From Candidatus Rokuibacteriota bacterium (GTDB lineage: Bacteria > Methylomirabilota > Methylomirabilia > Rokubacteriales > CSP1-6): a DNA stretch of 64,000 bases. The stretch lies in NCBI GenBank assembly GCA_016184365.1, contig JACPCW010000133.1, forward strand, positions 1 to 64,000. The letters are read 5' to 3'. Below the pieces are notes generated by a model that saw nothing but the letters and a program-made list of their open reading frames with translations, was not told where the DNA came from and did no database searches. Both the position numbers and the translations under genes were made by a program. The stretch's first letter is position 1. The number at the start of each line of letters is the position of its first letter. Below are positions 49,506 through 57,860 of this stretch, piece after piece.

Positions 49506-49585
49506 CCGCCGCGCGTGCGCTCGCGGACCGCGCCGAGCGCGCCGTCGAAGATCGCGATCGCTTCGTCGATGTCGGCGTCCGTCAT
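49502..49585 (-). CDS. 27-residue coupled ORF (leader or aminotransferase remnant)
   Basis: ATG 49585 reads TDADIDEAIAIFDGALGAVR and stops at TGA 49502-49504, overlapping the ligase ATG. A perfect TATAAT (minus strand, 49613-49618) and AAGGTGG precede it, so it may be a translated leader. Alternatively, with in-frame GQGGF before the ATG, it resembles the last residues of class III aminotransferases and could be a gene remnant. Confidence 0.4.
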   Translation of the reverse strand: MTDADIDEAIAIFDGALGAVRERTRGG

Positions 49586-49613
49586 GAATCCACCTTGGCC
49601 AGAGAGTGCGCGA

Positions 49614-50498
49614 TTATAGCCCCGCCGCGCGGGCGACGACTTTCCGGGCCCGGGCGAGGTGCGGCGCGTCGACCATCTGGCCCTTGAACCGGAACGCGAA
49701 GAGCCCGCGCTTCCCGTGCGCGTCGAACTCGGCGATCAGCTCGCGCGCTTCGGCGAGCGCGTCCGGGGACGGCGTGAACACCTCGTTGATGACCGAAATC
49801 TGCGACGGGTGGATCGAGATCTTGCCGCTGAACCCCATCGCCACGCCCTCTTCGCACTCGCGCCGGAGCCCCGCGAGGTCGGCGATGTCGGTATAGACCG
49901 TATCGAGCCAGTCGACACCCGCGGCCGACGCGGCCACCGCACACATCACGCGCGCGTACCGCGGAATGTCGAGGTATCGACCCTCGGCGTCGCGGACGCG
50001 CGGCAGGCCCATCGCCGCGCCGAGATCCTCGATGCCCCACGAGATGGCCACGGTGCGCGGGCTCGCCGTCGCCACCTCGTGGATGTTCAGCAGACCTTCC
50101 GGCGTTTCCGTCGCGATCAGCAGCAGCCGCGTCGTGCCGTTCGGAATGCCGTGCCGATGCTCCAGCCGATCGAGGTGTTGCGCGATCGCGCGCACGTCGG
50201 CCGCACGCCGTGGCTTGGGGACGACGTAGCCGTCGGGGCGCCCGGCGATCGTTTCTTCGAGGTCGACGGCGCCGAGCTCGGTCGAGATCGGATTCATGCG
50301 CACCCACCGCTCCCGACCGCCGAAGTCCAGGTCGCTGAGCCAGCGGCGCACGATCGGGCGCGTCTCCGCCTTGCGATCGGGCGCCACGGCGTCCTCGAGA
50401 TCGAGAATCAGGCCGTCGGCCGGCAGCGTCAGCGCCTTGTCCATCATGCGTTCGTTGCCGCCGGGCACGAAGTGGACCGAACGCCGGCGGGGTCTCAC
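49614..50498 (-). CDS. HpcH/HpaI aldolase / CitE-like CoA-ester lyase
   Basis: 294 residues of the CitE/malyl-CoA lyase family. [18 protein letters not shown] opens the barrel, [16 protein letters not shown] carries the metal-binding acidic region, and [15 protein letters not shown] holds the second metal glutamate. [18 protein letters not shown] is the conserved CoA-binding region. It cleaves or forms malyl-, citramalyl- or methylmalyl-CoA type bonds. GTG 50498 overlaps the TGA of the MaoC gene (GTGA). The MaoC-CitE pairing matches mesaconyl/itaconyl-CoA type pathways. Confidence 0.9.
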   Translation of the reverse strand: MRPRRRSVHFVPGGNERMMDKALTLPADGLILDLEDAVAPDRKAETRPIVRRWLSDLDFGGRERWVRMNPISTELGAVDLEETIAGRPDGYVVPKPRRAADVRAIAQHLDRLEHRHGIPNGTTRLLLIATETPEGLLNIHEVATASPRTVAISWGIEDLGAAMGLPRVRDAEGRYLDIPRYARVMCAVAASAAGVDWLDTVYTDIADLAGLRRECEEGVAMGFSGKISIHPSQISVINEVFTPSPDALAEARELIAEFDAHGKRGLFAFRFKGQMVDAPHLARARKVVARAAGL

Positions 50499-50959
50499 CG
50501 CGCCGCCGCCGGCTCGCGCTTGCGCATCATCGCGTTCCGCCGCGCGCGCATGACCGTCTCGCTGTTCTGGTTCACGGCGCGATGCTCGAACGTCACGATG
50601 CCCCACTGTGGGCGCGATTTCGACTCGCGCTTGTCGACGATCTCCGTCTCCGCGTAGATCGTGTCGCCGTGGAACACCGGGCGCGGGAACTCGATCTTGT
50701 CGAAGCCGAGATTGCCGACGGTCGTGCCGAGCGTCGTCTCGCCGACCGACAGGCCGACGGCGATGCCGAGCGTCAGCAGGCTGTTCACGAGGGGCTTGCC
50801 GAACTCCGCCTGCGCGGCCGCGTGGAAGTCGACGTGCAGCGGCTGCGGGTTCATCGTCAGGCACGAAAAGAAGACGTTGTCCGCCTCGGTGATCGTGCGA
50901 CCGGGCTGATGGCGAAACGTCTGACCCACTTCGAGCTCTTCGAAATACTTGCCGGGCAT
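50495..50959 (-). CDS. MaoC-family hydratase (mesaconyl/itaconyl-CoA hydratase-like)
   Basis: 154-residue hot-dog hydratase. [20 protein letters not shown] then [20 protein letters not shown] is the family hallmark, with active-site Asp replaced by the Asn-Pro-Gln-Pro variant seen in mesaconyl-CoA hydratase relatives. [20 protein letters not shown] follows. Its 3' end is coupled to CitE, so the two probably catalyse consecutive hydration and C-C cleavage. Confidence 0.88.
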   Translation of the reverse strand: MPGKYFEELEVGQTFRHQPGRTITEADNVFFSCLTMNPQPLHVDFHAAAQAEFGKPLVNSLLTLGIAVGLSVGETTLGTTVGNLGFDKIEFPRPVFHGDTIYAETEIVDKRESKSRPQWGIVTFEHRAVNQNSETVMRARRNAMMRKREPAAAR

Positions 50960-51001
50960 GCGTGGCCTCCCCCGCGTTCGCCTACGAGATCGAGCGGCGC
51001 A

Positions 51002-51007
51002 TATAAT
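51002..51007 (+). promoter_or_regulatory. -10 box (TATAAT) before lhgO
   Basis: A perfect TATAAT ends 9 nt before ATG 51017, inside the 57-bp divergent region shared with the MaoC gene. Confidence 0.5.
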
Positions 51008-51016
51008 AGCCCGCCC

Positions 51017-52222
51017 ATGACGCAGGACATCGCCATCGTCGGAGGCGGCATCGTCGGGCTCGCGACCGCGCGGGCGCTCCTCGAGCGTTCGCCGCGCCTG
51101 AGCATCACGATGCTCGAAAAGGAATCGCGGCTCGGCCAGCACCAGACGGGTCACAACTCCGGCGTCATCCACTCCGGCATCTACTACAAGCCGGGGTCCT
51201 ACAAGGCGAAGCAGTGCGTCGAGGGCGCGCGGCTGATGACGGAGTTCTGCGACAAGCACGGCATCAGGTACGAGCGCTGCGGCAAGGTGATCGTCGCCAC
51301 GACGGCCGCGGAGCTGCCCCGGCTTCACACGCTCTTCGAGCGCGGCACCGCGAACGGCGTGGCCGGCCTGGAGCTCCTCGAGACCGACCGGCTCCGCGAG
51401 ATCGAGCCGCACGCCGCCGCACTGCGCGGGATCTGGTCGCCGGCCACCGGCATCGTCGACTACAGCGAAGTGGTGGAGGCGCTGGCGCGCGAGCTGCGCG
51501 ATCAGGGCCTGCGCATCGAGACCGGCGCCGGCGTGCGGCGCATCGTCCGCACGCGCGACGGCGTGACGCTCGAGACGGCCAAGGGCGCGTTCACCGCGCG
51601 CCGCATGGTGAATTGCGCCGGCCTCTACTCCGATGTGATCGCGCGCATGGCGGGCGCGGCGACCGACGTGCAGATCATTCCGTTCCGCGGCGAGTACTAC
51701 ATGATCCGGCCCGAGCGCCGGAGCCTGGTGAAGGGCCTGATCTACCCCGTGCCCGATCCGGAGTTTCCGTTCCTCGGCGTCCACTTCACGCGCACGGTGC
51801 ACGGTGACGTCGAGGCGGGGCCGAACGCGGTGCTGGCGTTCGCCCGCGAGGGCTATCGGTTCACGCGGGTGAAGCCGACGGAGCTCGCGGGCACGCTCAC
51901 CTTCCCCGGCTTCTGGCAGATGGCGCGCAAGTACTGGCGCACCGGCGCCTACGAGATGTACCGCTCGCTGTCGACCGGCGCGTTCGTGCGCGCGCTGCAG
52001 AAGCTCGTGCCGGACGTTCGGGAGAGCGACGTCGTGCCGGGTGGCGCCGGGATCCGCGCGCAGGCGGTGTCGCCGGACGGCTCGCTCGTCGACGACTTCC
52101 GCATCGTCACGGCCGCGGACGCCATCCACGTCGTCAACGCGCCGTCGCCGGGCGCGACGGCATCGCTCGCGATCGGCCGCCACATCGCCGGCCTCGCGGC
52201 GGAGACCTTCGGGCTCGGCTGA
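51017..52222 (+). CDS. lhgO: L-2-hydroxyglutarate oxidase
   Basis: 401-residue FAD-dependent oxidase. [20 protein letters not shown] is the Rossmann dinucleotide motif; [20 protein letters not shown] and [17 protein letters not shown] are diagnostic of Lhg[21 protein letters not shown] and [20 protein letters not shown] line the substrate pocket. The C-terminal FAD contact is [15 protein letters not shown]. It converts L-2-hydroxyglutarate to 2-oxoglutarate at the membrane. It is divergent from the CitE/MaoC operon. Confidence 0.95.
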   Translation: MTQDIAIVGGGIVGLATARALLERSPRLSITMLEKESRLGQHQTGHNSGVIHSGIYYKPGSYKAKQCVEGARLMTEFCDKHGIRYERCGKVIVATTAAELPRLHTLFERGTANGVAGLELLETDRLREIEPHAAALRGIWSPATGIVDYSEVVEALARELRDQGLRIETGAGVRRIVRTRDGVTLETAKGAFTARRMVNCAGLYSDVIARMAGAATDVQIIPFRGEYYMIRPERRSLVKGLIYPVPDPEFPFLGVHFTRTVHGDVEAGPNAVLAFAREGYRFTRVKPTELAGTLTFPGFWQMARKYWRTGAYEMYRSLSTGAFVRALQKLVPDVRESDVVPGGAGIRAQAVSPDGSLVDDFRIVTAADAIHVVNAPSPGATASLAIGRHIAGLAAETFGLG

Positions 52223-52307
52223 AACGTTCGGGCTCAGCTGAGAGTTTGTGAAAATATCCCGGTGCCGGCTGATTCGCATGCGAAAAGCCCAGCAAAAATG
52301 GGGGTCC

Positions 52308-52338
52308 GAGCCGTGAATTCCGGATTAATTCACAGCTC
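52308..52338. terminator. Bidirectional terminator-like hairpin between lhgO and ribBA
   Basis: GAGC (52308-52311) pairs with GCTC (52335-52338), and GTGAATT (52313-52319) with AATTCAC (52327-52333). One mismatch lies between them and the loop is CCGGATT. It ends at the ribBA stop codon. An A-rich stretch precedes it at 52294-52298, which becomes a T-run for the minus-strand transcript. Confidence 0.65.
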
Positions 52339-53453
52339 TAGAGGTCGATCGGAACGGATTCGACGACTTCGAGGCCGAAGGCCTCGAGGTGCGACAACCG
52401 CTTCGGCGCGTTCGTCAACAACCGCAGCCGCCTGAGCCCGAGGTCTCGCAGGATCTGGCCGCCGATCCCGAAATCCCGCCGGTCCATGGGGCCGCCGCGC
52501 GTCTCGCTCCCGTCTTCGCCGATGCCCTCGGGCCGCAGATAGACGACCACGCCGTGGCCTTCGGCCTGGATGCGTGCCAGCGATGCCGCGAGCATGCGGT
52601 TCGACGGATGCGTCTTGTCGCCGAAGACGTCGCCGAGCAGATCGCGGCGATGCATGCGCACGAGCGTCGGCTCCGTCGTCTGCACCGGATGACCGGAGGG
52701 ATCGAGCCGGCCGACGTCGCCGGCGCAGAACGCCAGATGCGGCATGCGATCGACGAGGCTCCGGTAGCGGATCACGGTGAAGCGCCCGTGATCGGTGTCG
52801 ACGACGACACCCTCGTGCGGCGCCATGCGATGCACGAGGCGCTCGCGGCCGAGGCGGTACTGGATGATCTGCTCGACGGTGCACATGCGCAGACCGTGCT
52901 CGCGACTGAAGGCTTCGAGCTCGGGCCGGCGCGCCATCTCTCCGTCGTCGCGAGACACCTCGCTGATCACGGCCGCGGGATGAAGCCCCGCCAGGCGCAT
53001 CAGGTCGACGGAGCCTTCCGTCTGTCCCGTTCGCACGAGCACGCCGCCGTCGCGCGCGCGGAGCGGCACCATGTGACCGGGACGCACGAGTTCGTCGGCC
53101 CGGGTCGCCGGATCCGCGAGCAGCCGGGCGGTCGCCGCGCGATCCGACGCCGAGATCCCGGTGCCGATGCCGTGGCGCGGATGGCCGTCGACGGAGACGG
53201 CCATGGCCGTCCCACGAAGCGCGGTGTTCGACGCGGCCTGCGGATAGAGCTCGAGCCGGTCGCAGTCGAGCGCCGTCATCGCGACGCAGAGATATCCGGG
53301 CGTGTGACGCGTCATGAAGTTCACGAGCTCGGGCGTCGCCTTCTCGGCCGCGCAGACGAGATCGCCTTCGTTCTCGCGATCTTCGTCGTCCATCAGGATG
53401 ATCGGCCGTCCGCGGCGCAGCTCGTCGAGCACTTCCGGGATCGTGGAGAGCAT
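52338..53453 (-). CDS. ribBA: RibBA-type riboflavin protein: DHBP synthase with a degenerate GTP cyclohydrolase II half
   Basis: 371 residues. The N-terminal 3,4-dihydroxy-2-butanone-4-phosphate synthase keeps [32 protein letters not shown] and [16 protein letters not shown]. The metal-histidine region reads [11 protein letters not shown], with Gln as in several RibBA lineages. The C-terminal half has the cyclohydrolase fold ([36 protein letters not shown]) but none of the three zinc cysteines. The usual RCDCG segment is replaced by KTHPSN. It therefore probably makes only the butanone phosphate, and another GTP cyclohydrolase must exist. A TAGACT box lies 8 nt before ATG 53453. Confidence 0.9.
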   Translation of the reverse strand: MLSTIPEVLDELRRGRPIILMDDEDRENEGDLVCAAEKATPELVNFMTRHTPGYLCVAMTALDCDRLELYPQAASNTALRGTAMAVSVDGHPRHGIGTGISASDRAATARLLADPATRADELVRPGHMVPLRARDGGVLVRTGQTEGSVDLMRLAGLHPAAVISEVSRDDGEMARRPELEAFSREHGLRMCTVEQIIQYRLGRERLVHRMAPHEGVVVDTDHGRFTVIRYRSLVDRMPHLAFCAGDVGRLDPSGHPVQTTEPTLVRMHRRDLLGDVFGDKTHPSNRMLAASLARIQAEGHGVVVYLRPEGIGEDGSETRGGPMDRRDFGIGGQILRDLGLRRLRLLTNAPKRLSHLEAFGLEVVESVPIDL

Positions 53454-53461
53454 CGCGACTG

Positions 53462-53467
53462 AGTCTA
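53462..53467 (-). promoter_or_regulatory. -10 box (TAGACT) of ribBA, leaderless geometry
   Basis: On the minus strand TAGACT ends 8 nt before ATG 53453. I see no FMN riboswitch upstream. Confidence 0.45.
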
Positions 53468-53562
53468 CGACGACGCGAGACGGCGTGCGCGGAGCGCCGT
53501 AAAAATCGGTGACGTCCCGCTTGCGCGGACCGCATCACGGGTCGGCGCCGAAAACGGTAGGG

Positions 53563-53592
53563 TTGACAAGGGTTTGCGAGTCAAAGTAGAAT
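53563..53592 (+). promoter_or_regulatory. Strong sigma-70 promoter of the DGQHR gene
   Basis: TTGACA (53563-53568) and TAGAAT (53587-53592) are 18 bp apart, the best promoter match in the window. The -10 ends 9 nt before ATG 53602, so the mRNA is leaderless or nearly so. Confidence 0.75.
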
Positions 53593-53601
53593 TTTCGCAC
53601 C

Positions 53602-54735
53602 ATGATCACGGTCCCCGCCCGCCGCGTGAAACAGTTCGGGGTCGAGTTCTACCAGGCCGGTCTCTCCGCGAAGGACATCGATCGTCTCGTCAAGTTCGAA
53701 GTGCTCGGCTACGCCGGCGGTCCCGAGAACGGCAAGCTCGCCAAGGGACGCAAGACGAGCCGCGCGCGTGTGAACTGGGACATGCTGGAGCGCCGGATCA
53801 GCGAAAGCGAGAGCGCGTATCAGCGCCCCGTCATCCGCCGCAAGATCGACGAGCTCGCGCAGTACTACCGCGAGTGCAAGGATGCCGGGACGCTGCCCGC
53901 GATTCCCGGCGCGGTGATCATCACGTCCGAAAAGCGGTTCACGTTCACGTCCGTCGCCGGGCAGCACGACCTCGGCCTGCTGCAGATTCCGGAGGAGCAC
54001 GGCGTGCTGCGCGTGCTCGACGGCCAGCACCGGCTGCTCGCGCTGCACGCGCTGTCACAGTCCGGCGAGAACCTCGGCCTCGAAGTGCCGGCGGTGCTCT
54101 TCGACTCCCTCGACGCGCGCCAGATCGTCGAGCTGTTCGTCACGATCAACGCCAAGCACACGCGGCTGAATCCGTCGCACATCATCAGTCTCGCGGGCCG
54201 CAAGCTCTATCCCGATCCGAACCAGGCGCTCGCGCACGACGTCATCCGCTCGCTCAACGAGGACGACACGTCGCCGCTCCACGGCGAGATCAAGATGCTC
54301 GGGACGGGCCGCGGGCGCGTGAGTCAGGCGCCGCTGGCGGAAGAGATCGTCGACTTCCTCGAGGCGGTGGAAAAGATCGGCGGCAATGTCCGCATCAACG
54401 AAGTCCGCCAGGGCGCGAAGCGGTTCTTCCTGAACTACGTGAAGGCGCTCGCGAACACCTTCCCGTCCGCCTGGGCGGGCCGGAAGTATTCGATCAAGAC
54501 GGGCGCGGCGCTTCGCGCGTTCATCCGGGTCGCGCCGGACGTCATGGCGCGCGCCCGCGAGATCAAGCGCGACCCCTTCGACGCCGCCGCCATCCGCGAG
54601 GCGATCCGGCCGTGGGGCGAGCGGCTCCGCGACCGGCGGTTCGAGACCGAAGGCGAGTGGAAGCTGAAGCTCGCCGGCGGCACGCGCGGAACCGTGGACG
54701 TGCTCACGCGCGAACTGCGCGACGCCATCCGCTGA
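53602..54735 (+). CDS. DGQHR-domain protein (DndB/DpdB-like)
   Basis: 377 residues. The family motif is intact: GVLRVLDGQHRLLALHALSQ (Asp140-Gly-Gln-His-Arg144). Flanks are typical: QFGVEFYQAGLSAKDIDRLV before, VPAVLFDSLDARQIVELFVT and INAKHTRLNPSHIISLAG after. Related proteins occur in phosphorothioate (Dnd) and 7-deazaguanine (Dpd) DNA-modification islands, where DndB regulates transcription. Here it stands alone, with no dnd or dpd genes within view. Its cellular role is open: a regulator, or a solitary DNA-binding protein of defence origin. It has its own strong promoter. Confidence 0.88.
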   Translation: MITVPARRVKQFGVEFYQAGLSAKDIDRLVKFEVLGYAGGPENGKLAKGRKTSRARVNWDMLERRISESESAYQRPVIRRKIDELAQYYRECKDAGTLPAIPGAVIITSEKRFTFTSVAGQHDLGLLQIPEEHGVLRVLDGQHRLLALHALSQSGENLGLEVPAVLFDSLDARQIVELFVTINAKHTRLNPSHIISLAGRKLYPDPNQALAHDVIRSLNEDDTSPLHGEIKMLGTGRGRVSQAPLAEEIVDFLEAVEKIGGNVRINEVRQGAKRFFLNYVKALANTFPSAWAGRKYSIKTGAALRAFIRVAPDVMARAREIKRDPFDAAAIREAIRPWGERLRDRRFETEGEWKLKLAGGTRGTVDVLTRELRDAIR

Positions 54736-54750
54736 CCGGCGCCGCGCGCC

Positions 54751-54999
54751 TCAGGCGACGCGGCGACGTTTCGAGACGGACGCGCTCGACGCCGGTGTGC
54801 GACGCCGTCCCCGCGTGTCGGGCACGACGAGCGCGAGCAGCGTGAAGCCCACGATCACCATCGCGGCGTACATCCACTCCGTGCTCACCGCCAGCCACGT
54901 CACGAAGAGCACGACGCACGACATCACACCGTAGAGCCGACCGGAGCGTCGGATTCGACGACGCAAACGCCAAAGGGTGCGCGACCGGCGAGAACGCAT
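54751..54999 (-). CDS. Small basic membrane protein
   Basis: 82 residues with strongly basic ends (RSRRSRTLWRLRRRIRRSGR at the start, RGRRRTPA and SKRRRVA at the end) and two hydrophobic segments (GVMSCVVLFVTWLAVS and YAAMVIVGFTLLALVVP). Probably an inner-membrane protein. No family recognised. Convergent with the DGQHR gene. Confidence 0.6.
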   Translation of the reverse strand: MRSRRSRTLWRLRRRIRRSGRLYGVMSCVVLFVTWLAVSTEWMYAAMVIVGFTLLALVVPDTRGRRRTPASSASVSKRRRVA

Positions 55000-55102
55000 G
55001 AAGCACGACCGTCATGCCGATCTCGGACTGACGTATCGTCGCTGACTTCGGCCCGTCGTCCGGCCGAAGGTGGGCAAGAAGTTCGCGAAACGGGGAAGCG
55101 GT

Positions 55103-55933
55103 TCAGATGGTCGTGAGGTACAGGAGCGCTTCGCGCTCGAACGCCGCCACGTCCTGTCCGAACGCCGACCGGAAATTCGCGGCGGCGTCGTCGGACCGAC
55201 GGAACGCGCGGAAGTATTCGAGCACGGCGGGAAAGCCCTCGCGCTGGATGAGATAGTCCGCGAGCGTGAAGGCGAGATGGTACGTCGCCATGGTGCCGCG
55301 CCGGCGGTGCGTCGCGAGGAAGTCCGACGGCGTCGCCATGGCAGCGAGCTCGAGGTGCGGATCCGCGACGAGCCGCGCCTTCACGTCCGGCACGACGGCC
55401 ATCCGGTAAGTCGCCATCGAGGCAAGCCCGAGTCGTTCGAGCACCGTGTGCGCCGTCCACTCCGCCATACCCTCGGCGAGCCAGTGCACGGGCCCACGCT
55501 CGCCGGCGAGCTCGATCTGCCCGAGATGGGTCAGCTCGTGCGAGATGAGCCGGAGGGCTTCGGGGCCCGTGGCGAGATCGCCGGCCGTCGCGCGCAGCAG
55601 GAAGTTGTGCGGCACCGCGACGCCCATCGCGAACTCGGCGAGCTGCGCGGCCACGGACGGCGCGACGGCAGCGTCGGCGACGAGGCCTTCCACGAATCGC
55701 TCGGTCGAGTCGTAGAGGTGAACCGCGAAGCGCAGCGGCACCGGCACGTGAAGCTCGTGGCGCAGGACGTACGCGATGCGGTGCACCGCGGCTTCGCCCG
55801 CCAGGCCGGAGGTGTGCGGGTACTCGAGGTCGATTGTAAAAACGACGCGATGGCGTCGGGGCTCATCACCGGCGGCGATGCCGGTCACCAATGCGAACGC
55901 GGCGACCACGGCGAGACGATGCGCGAGGCGCAT
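55103..55933 (-). CDS. Secreted HExxH metallopeptidase-like protein (peptidase MA-like)
   Basis: 276 residues. Signal peptide LAHRLAVVAAFALVTGIAAG, then a gluzincin-like core: LISHELTHLGQIELAG (HExxH) and WLAEGMAEWTAHTVLE, whose glutamate should be the third zinc ligand. VFTIDLEYPHTSGLAGEAA is upstream. Such proteins act in the periplasm or outside on unknown substrates. ATG 55933 is chosen because the signal peptide starts there; the open frame extends upstream without signal character. Confidence 0.78.
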   Translation of the reverse strand: MRLAHRLAVVAAFALVTGIAAGDEPRRHRVVFTIDLEYPHTSGLAGEAAVHRIAYVLRHELHVPVPLRFAVHLYDSTERFVEGLVADAAVAPSVAAQLAEFAMGVAVPHNFLLRATAGDLATGPEALRLISHELTHLGQIELAGERGPVHWLAEGMAEWTAHTVLERLGLASMATYRMAVVPDVKARLVADPHLELAAMATPSDFLATHRRRGTMATYHLAFTLADYLIQREGFPAVLEYFRAFRRSDDAAANFRSAFGQDVAAFEREALLYLTTI

Positions 55934-55992
55934 ACTGCTTGGACGGCTCCACTGCCGCGTGTATTCGAGCACGAAGGCGCGCAGCATCGTGA

Positions 55993-57237
55993 TCAACGCC
56001 GTCCGAGCGCCAGTTTTTCGCTCTCCGGCAGCCGCCGGAGGATCCACATCGCGAGCGTTCCGAGGAACGGTCCGGGCGCCAGGAACAGGAACGCGAACGC
56101 CCAGCCCCAGCTGTCGGCCATGACCGGGACCAGGCGGGTCGAGACGAGCGTGAGCGTGAAGCCCACGCAGGTCTGCAGCGACAGCGCGGTGCCGATGTAC
56201 TCGCGCGGCGCCAGCTCGCTCACGGACGCCGAAAACTGCGCCGAGTCAGCCACGATGGTGAAGCCCCACAGCAGCGCAACCGCGACCAGCAGCACGGGCG
56301 AGCCGAAGACGAACCCGATGACCGCCGCGCATGTGCCGCTGCCGACCATCGCGGTCATCGTGGTGGCGGTGCGGCCGATCCGGTCCGCGAGCCGCCCGGC
56401 GAGGATGCAGCTCACGCCGCCCGCCGCGATGACGACCGCCGTGACGAGGCTCCCGGCGCGCGGCGCCGCCTCGACGCCGGCGCGGCTGAACGCCTCCACG
56501 AGGTACAGGCCGATCCAGCTCCACATCGCATAGAGCTCCCACATGTGCCCGAAATAGCCGAGGTTCGCAAGCAGGACGCCGCGATTCCTGAGGAGCACGC
56601 CGACCGCGCGCGGATCGAACGGCGACCGCGCGGTCGCATGCGGGCCGTCGCGCACCAGGAGAACCATGATCACGGCGCCGAGCAGCGACGCGACGGACGT
56701 CGCGACGATGACGCGCGGCCACGCGAGGCCGCCGACGAAGTTCAGGAAATGCGGCGCCGCGCCGCCGAAGGTCAGCGCGCCGACGAGCGTGCCAACGGCG
56801 AGTCCGCGATGCTGCACGAACCAGCTGGCGGCGAGCTTCATGCCCGGCGGATACGCGCCGGCCATCGCGAGTCCGGTCACGAAGCGGCAGGCGAGGACGG
56901 CCGGCAGCGAATCGATCGCGGGCAGCAGCGCGAGATTCGCGACGGCGCCGATGACGGCGCAGATCGCGAACAGCCGCCGCGCGCCGAGATAATCGGCCAG
57001 GGTCAATGCCGCGGACAGCGCGGTGCCCACGACGAACCCGAGCGTCACCGCCATGGACAGCCACGCCTTCGCGGCGTCGTCCATCCACGCCGTGCGCAGC
57101 GCCGGGATCACCGCGGTGGCGGAGAACCACAGCGACAGCGCGCCGAGCTCGGCGAGCGAGATCCAGCCGAGCATGCGCCAGCGGTCCGCGTCGGGGTCGG
57201 TACGTGCGGCGGCGCCGAGCGGTTCGGTACGGTCCAT
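55993..57237 (-). CDS. MFS transporter
   Basis: 414 residues, twelve predicted helices. WISLAELGALSLWFSATAVI is helix 1, RFVTGLAMAGAYPPGMKLAA the helix 4-5 region and LAGRLADRIGRTATTMTAMV the second-half MFS signature (GRLADRxGR). PPGMKLAASWFVQHRGLAVG is typical of the nitrate/cyanate (CynX-like) branch of small-anion carriers. Substrate unknown. Its start codon lies in the first copy of the 62-bp direct repeat. Confidence 0.88.
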   Translation of the reverse strand: MDRTEPLGAAARTDPDADRWRMLGWISLAELGALSLWFSATAVIPALRTAWMDDAAKAWLSMAVTLGFVVGTALSAALTLADYLGARRLFAICAVIGAVANLALLPAIDSLPAVLACRFVTGLAMAGAYPPGMKLAASWFVQHRGLAVGTLVGALTFGGAAPHFLNFVGGLAWPRVIVATSVASLLGAVIMVLLVRDGPHATARSPFDPRAVGVLLRNRGVLLANLGYFGHMWELYAMWSWIGLYLVEAFSRAGVEAAPRAGSLVTAVVIAAGGVSCILAGRLADRIGRTATTMTAMVGSGTCAAVIGFVFGSPVLLVAVALLWGFTIVADSAQFSASVSELAPREYIGTALSLQTCVGFTLTLVSTRLVPVMADSWGWAFAFLFLAPGPFLGTLAMWILRRLPESEKLALGRR

Positions 57238-57361
57238 CACAGACTCGCCTCGCACACGCTCCGCCTGCGGCTCCGCGTCGTGCTGCGGCTTCGCCCGATC
57301 ATCACAGACTCGCCTCGCACACGCTCCGCCTGCGGCTCCGCGTCGTGCTGCGGCTTCGCCC
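57235..57361. repeat. Two direct copies of a 62-bp repeat
   Basis: Bases 57235-57296 and 57300-57361 are identical (both begin CATCACAGACTCGCC and end GCGGCTTCGCCC), separated by GAT; the period is 65 bp. The repeat covers the MFS start codon and its whole upstream region, up to 38 bp before the divergent MaoC gene. It contains no obvious promoter box. Confidence 0.9.
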
Positions 57362-57398
57362 ACCCATTAGCGTGGGATAGCATGCCCGGGAGGATCGC

Positions 57399-57860
57399 AT
57401 GCGCTACTTCGAGGATTTCACGCCGGGCCAGACCATCGAGCTCGGCAGCCGCGCCATCACCAGGGAGCAGATCATCGCGTTCGCGAACGAGTTCGATCCG
57501 CAGGTGTTTCACACGGACGAAGAGGCGGCGAAGCAGACGTTCTACGGCGGATTGCTCGCGAGCGGCTGGCACACCGGGTCGATCATGATGCGGCTGCTGT
57601 ACGAGGGCGTCATCAAGGACACGGTGTCGCTCGGATCGCCGGGGGTCGACGAGCTGCGCTGGGTCAAGCCGGTCCGGCCGGGCGACACGCTCTCCGGACG
57701 GATGACGATCCTCGAGTCCATCCCGTCACGCAGCAAGCCCGATCGCGGCATCGTGAAGTCGCTGATCGAGCTCCGGAATCAGCACGGCGAGATCGTGCTG
57801 ACGTCGAAGGGGATGAGCCTGCTCGGGCGCCGGCCTACGACTTCAGACGGAGCACGTTGA
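57399..57860 (+). CDS. MaoC-family dehydratase
   Basis: 153-residue hot-dog hydratase: RYFEDFTPGQTIELGSRAIT, FANEFDPQVFHTDEEAAKQT with the catalytic Asp/His (D-x4-H), GGLLASGWHTGSIMMRL and LRWVKPVRPGDTLSGRMTIL. It hydrates (R)-enoyl-CoA type substrates. GGGAGGATCGC precedes ATG 57399. Its last 26 bases overlap, tail to tail, the convergent cyclase gene. Confidence 0.92.
   Translation: MRYFEDFTPGQTIELGSRAITREQIIAFANEFDPQVFHTDEEAAKQTFYGGLLASGWHTGSIMMRLLYEGVIKDTVSLGSPGVDELRWVKPVRPGDTLSGRMTILESIPSRSKPDRGIVKSLIELRNQHGEIVLTSKGMSLLGRRPTTSDGAR

Noticed and set aside
57237-57398. CRISPR-like array from the repeated 62-bp unit
   Set aside because: Only two copies separated by 3 bp, with no spacers of regular size and no cas genes.
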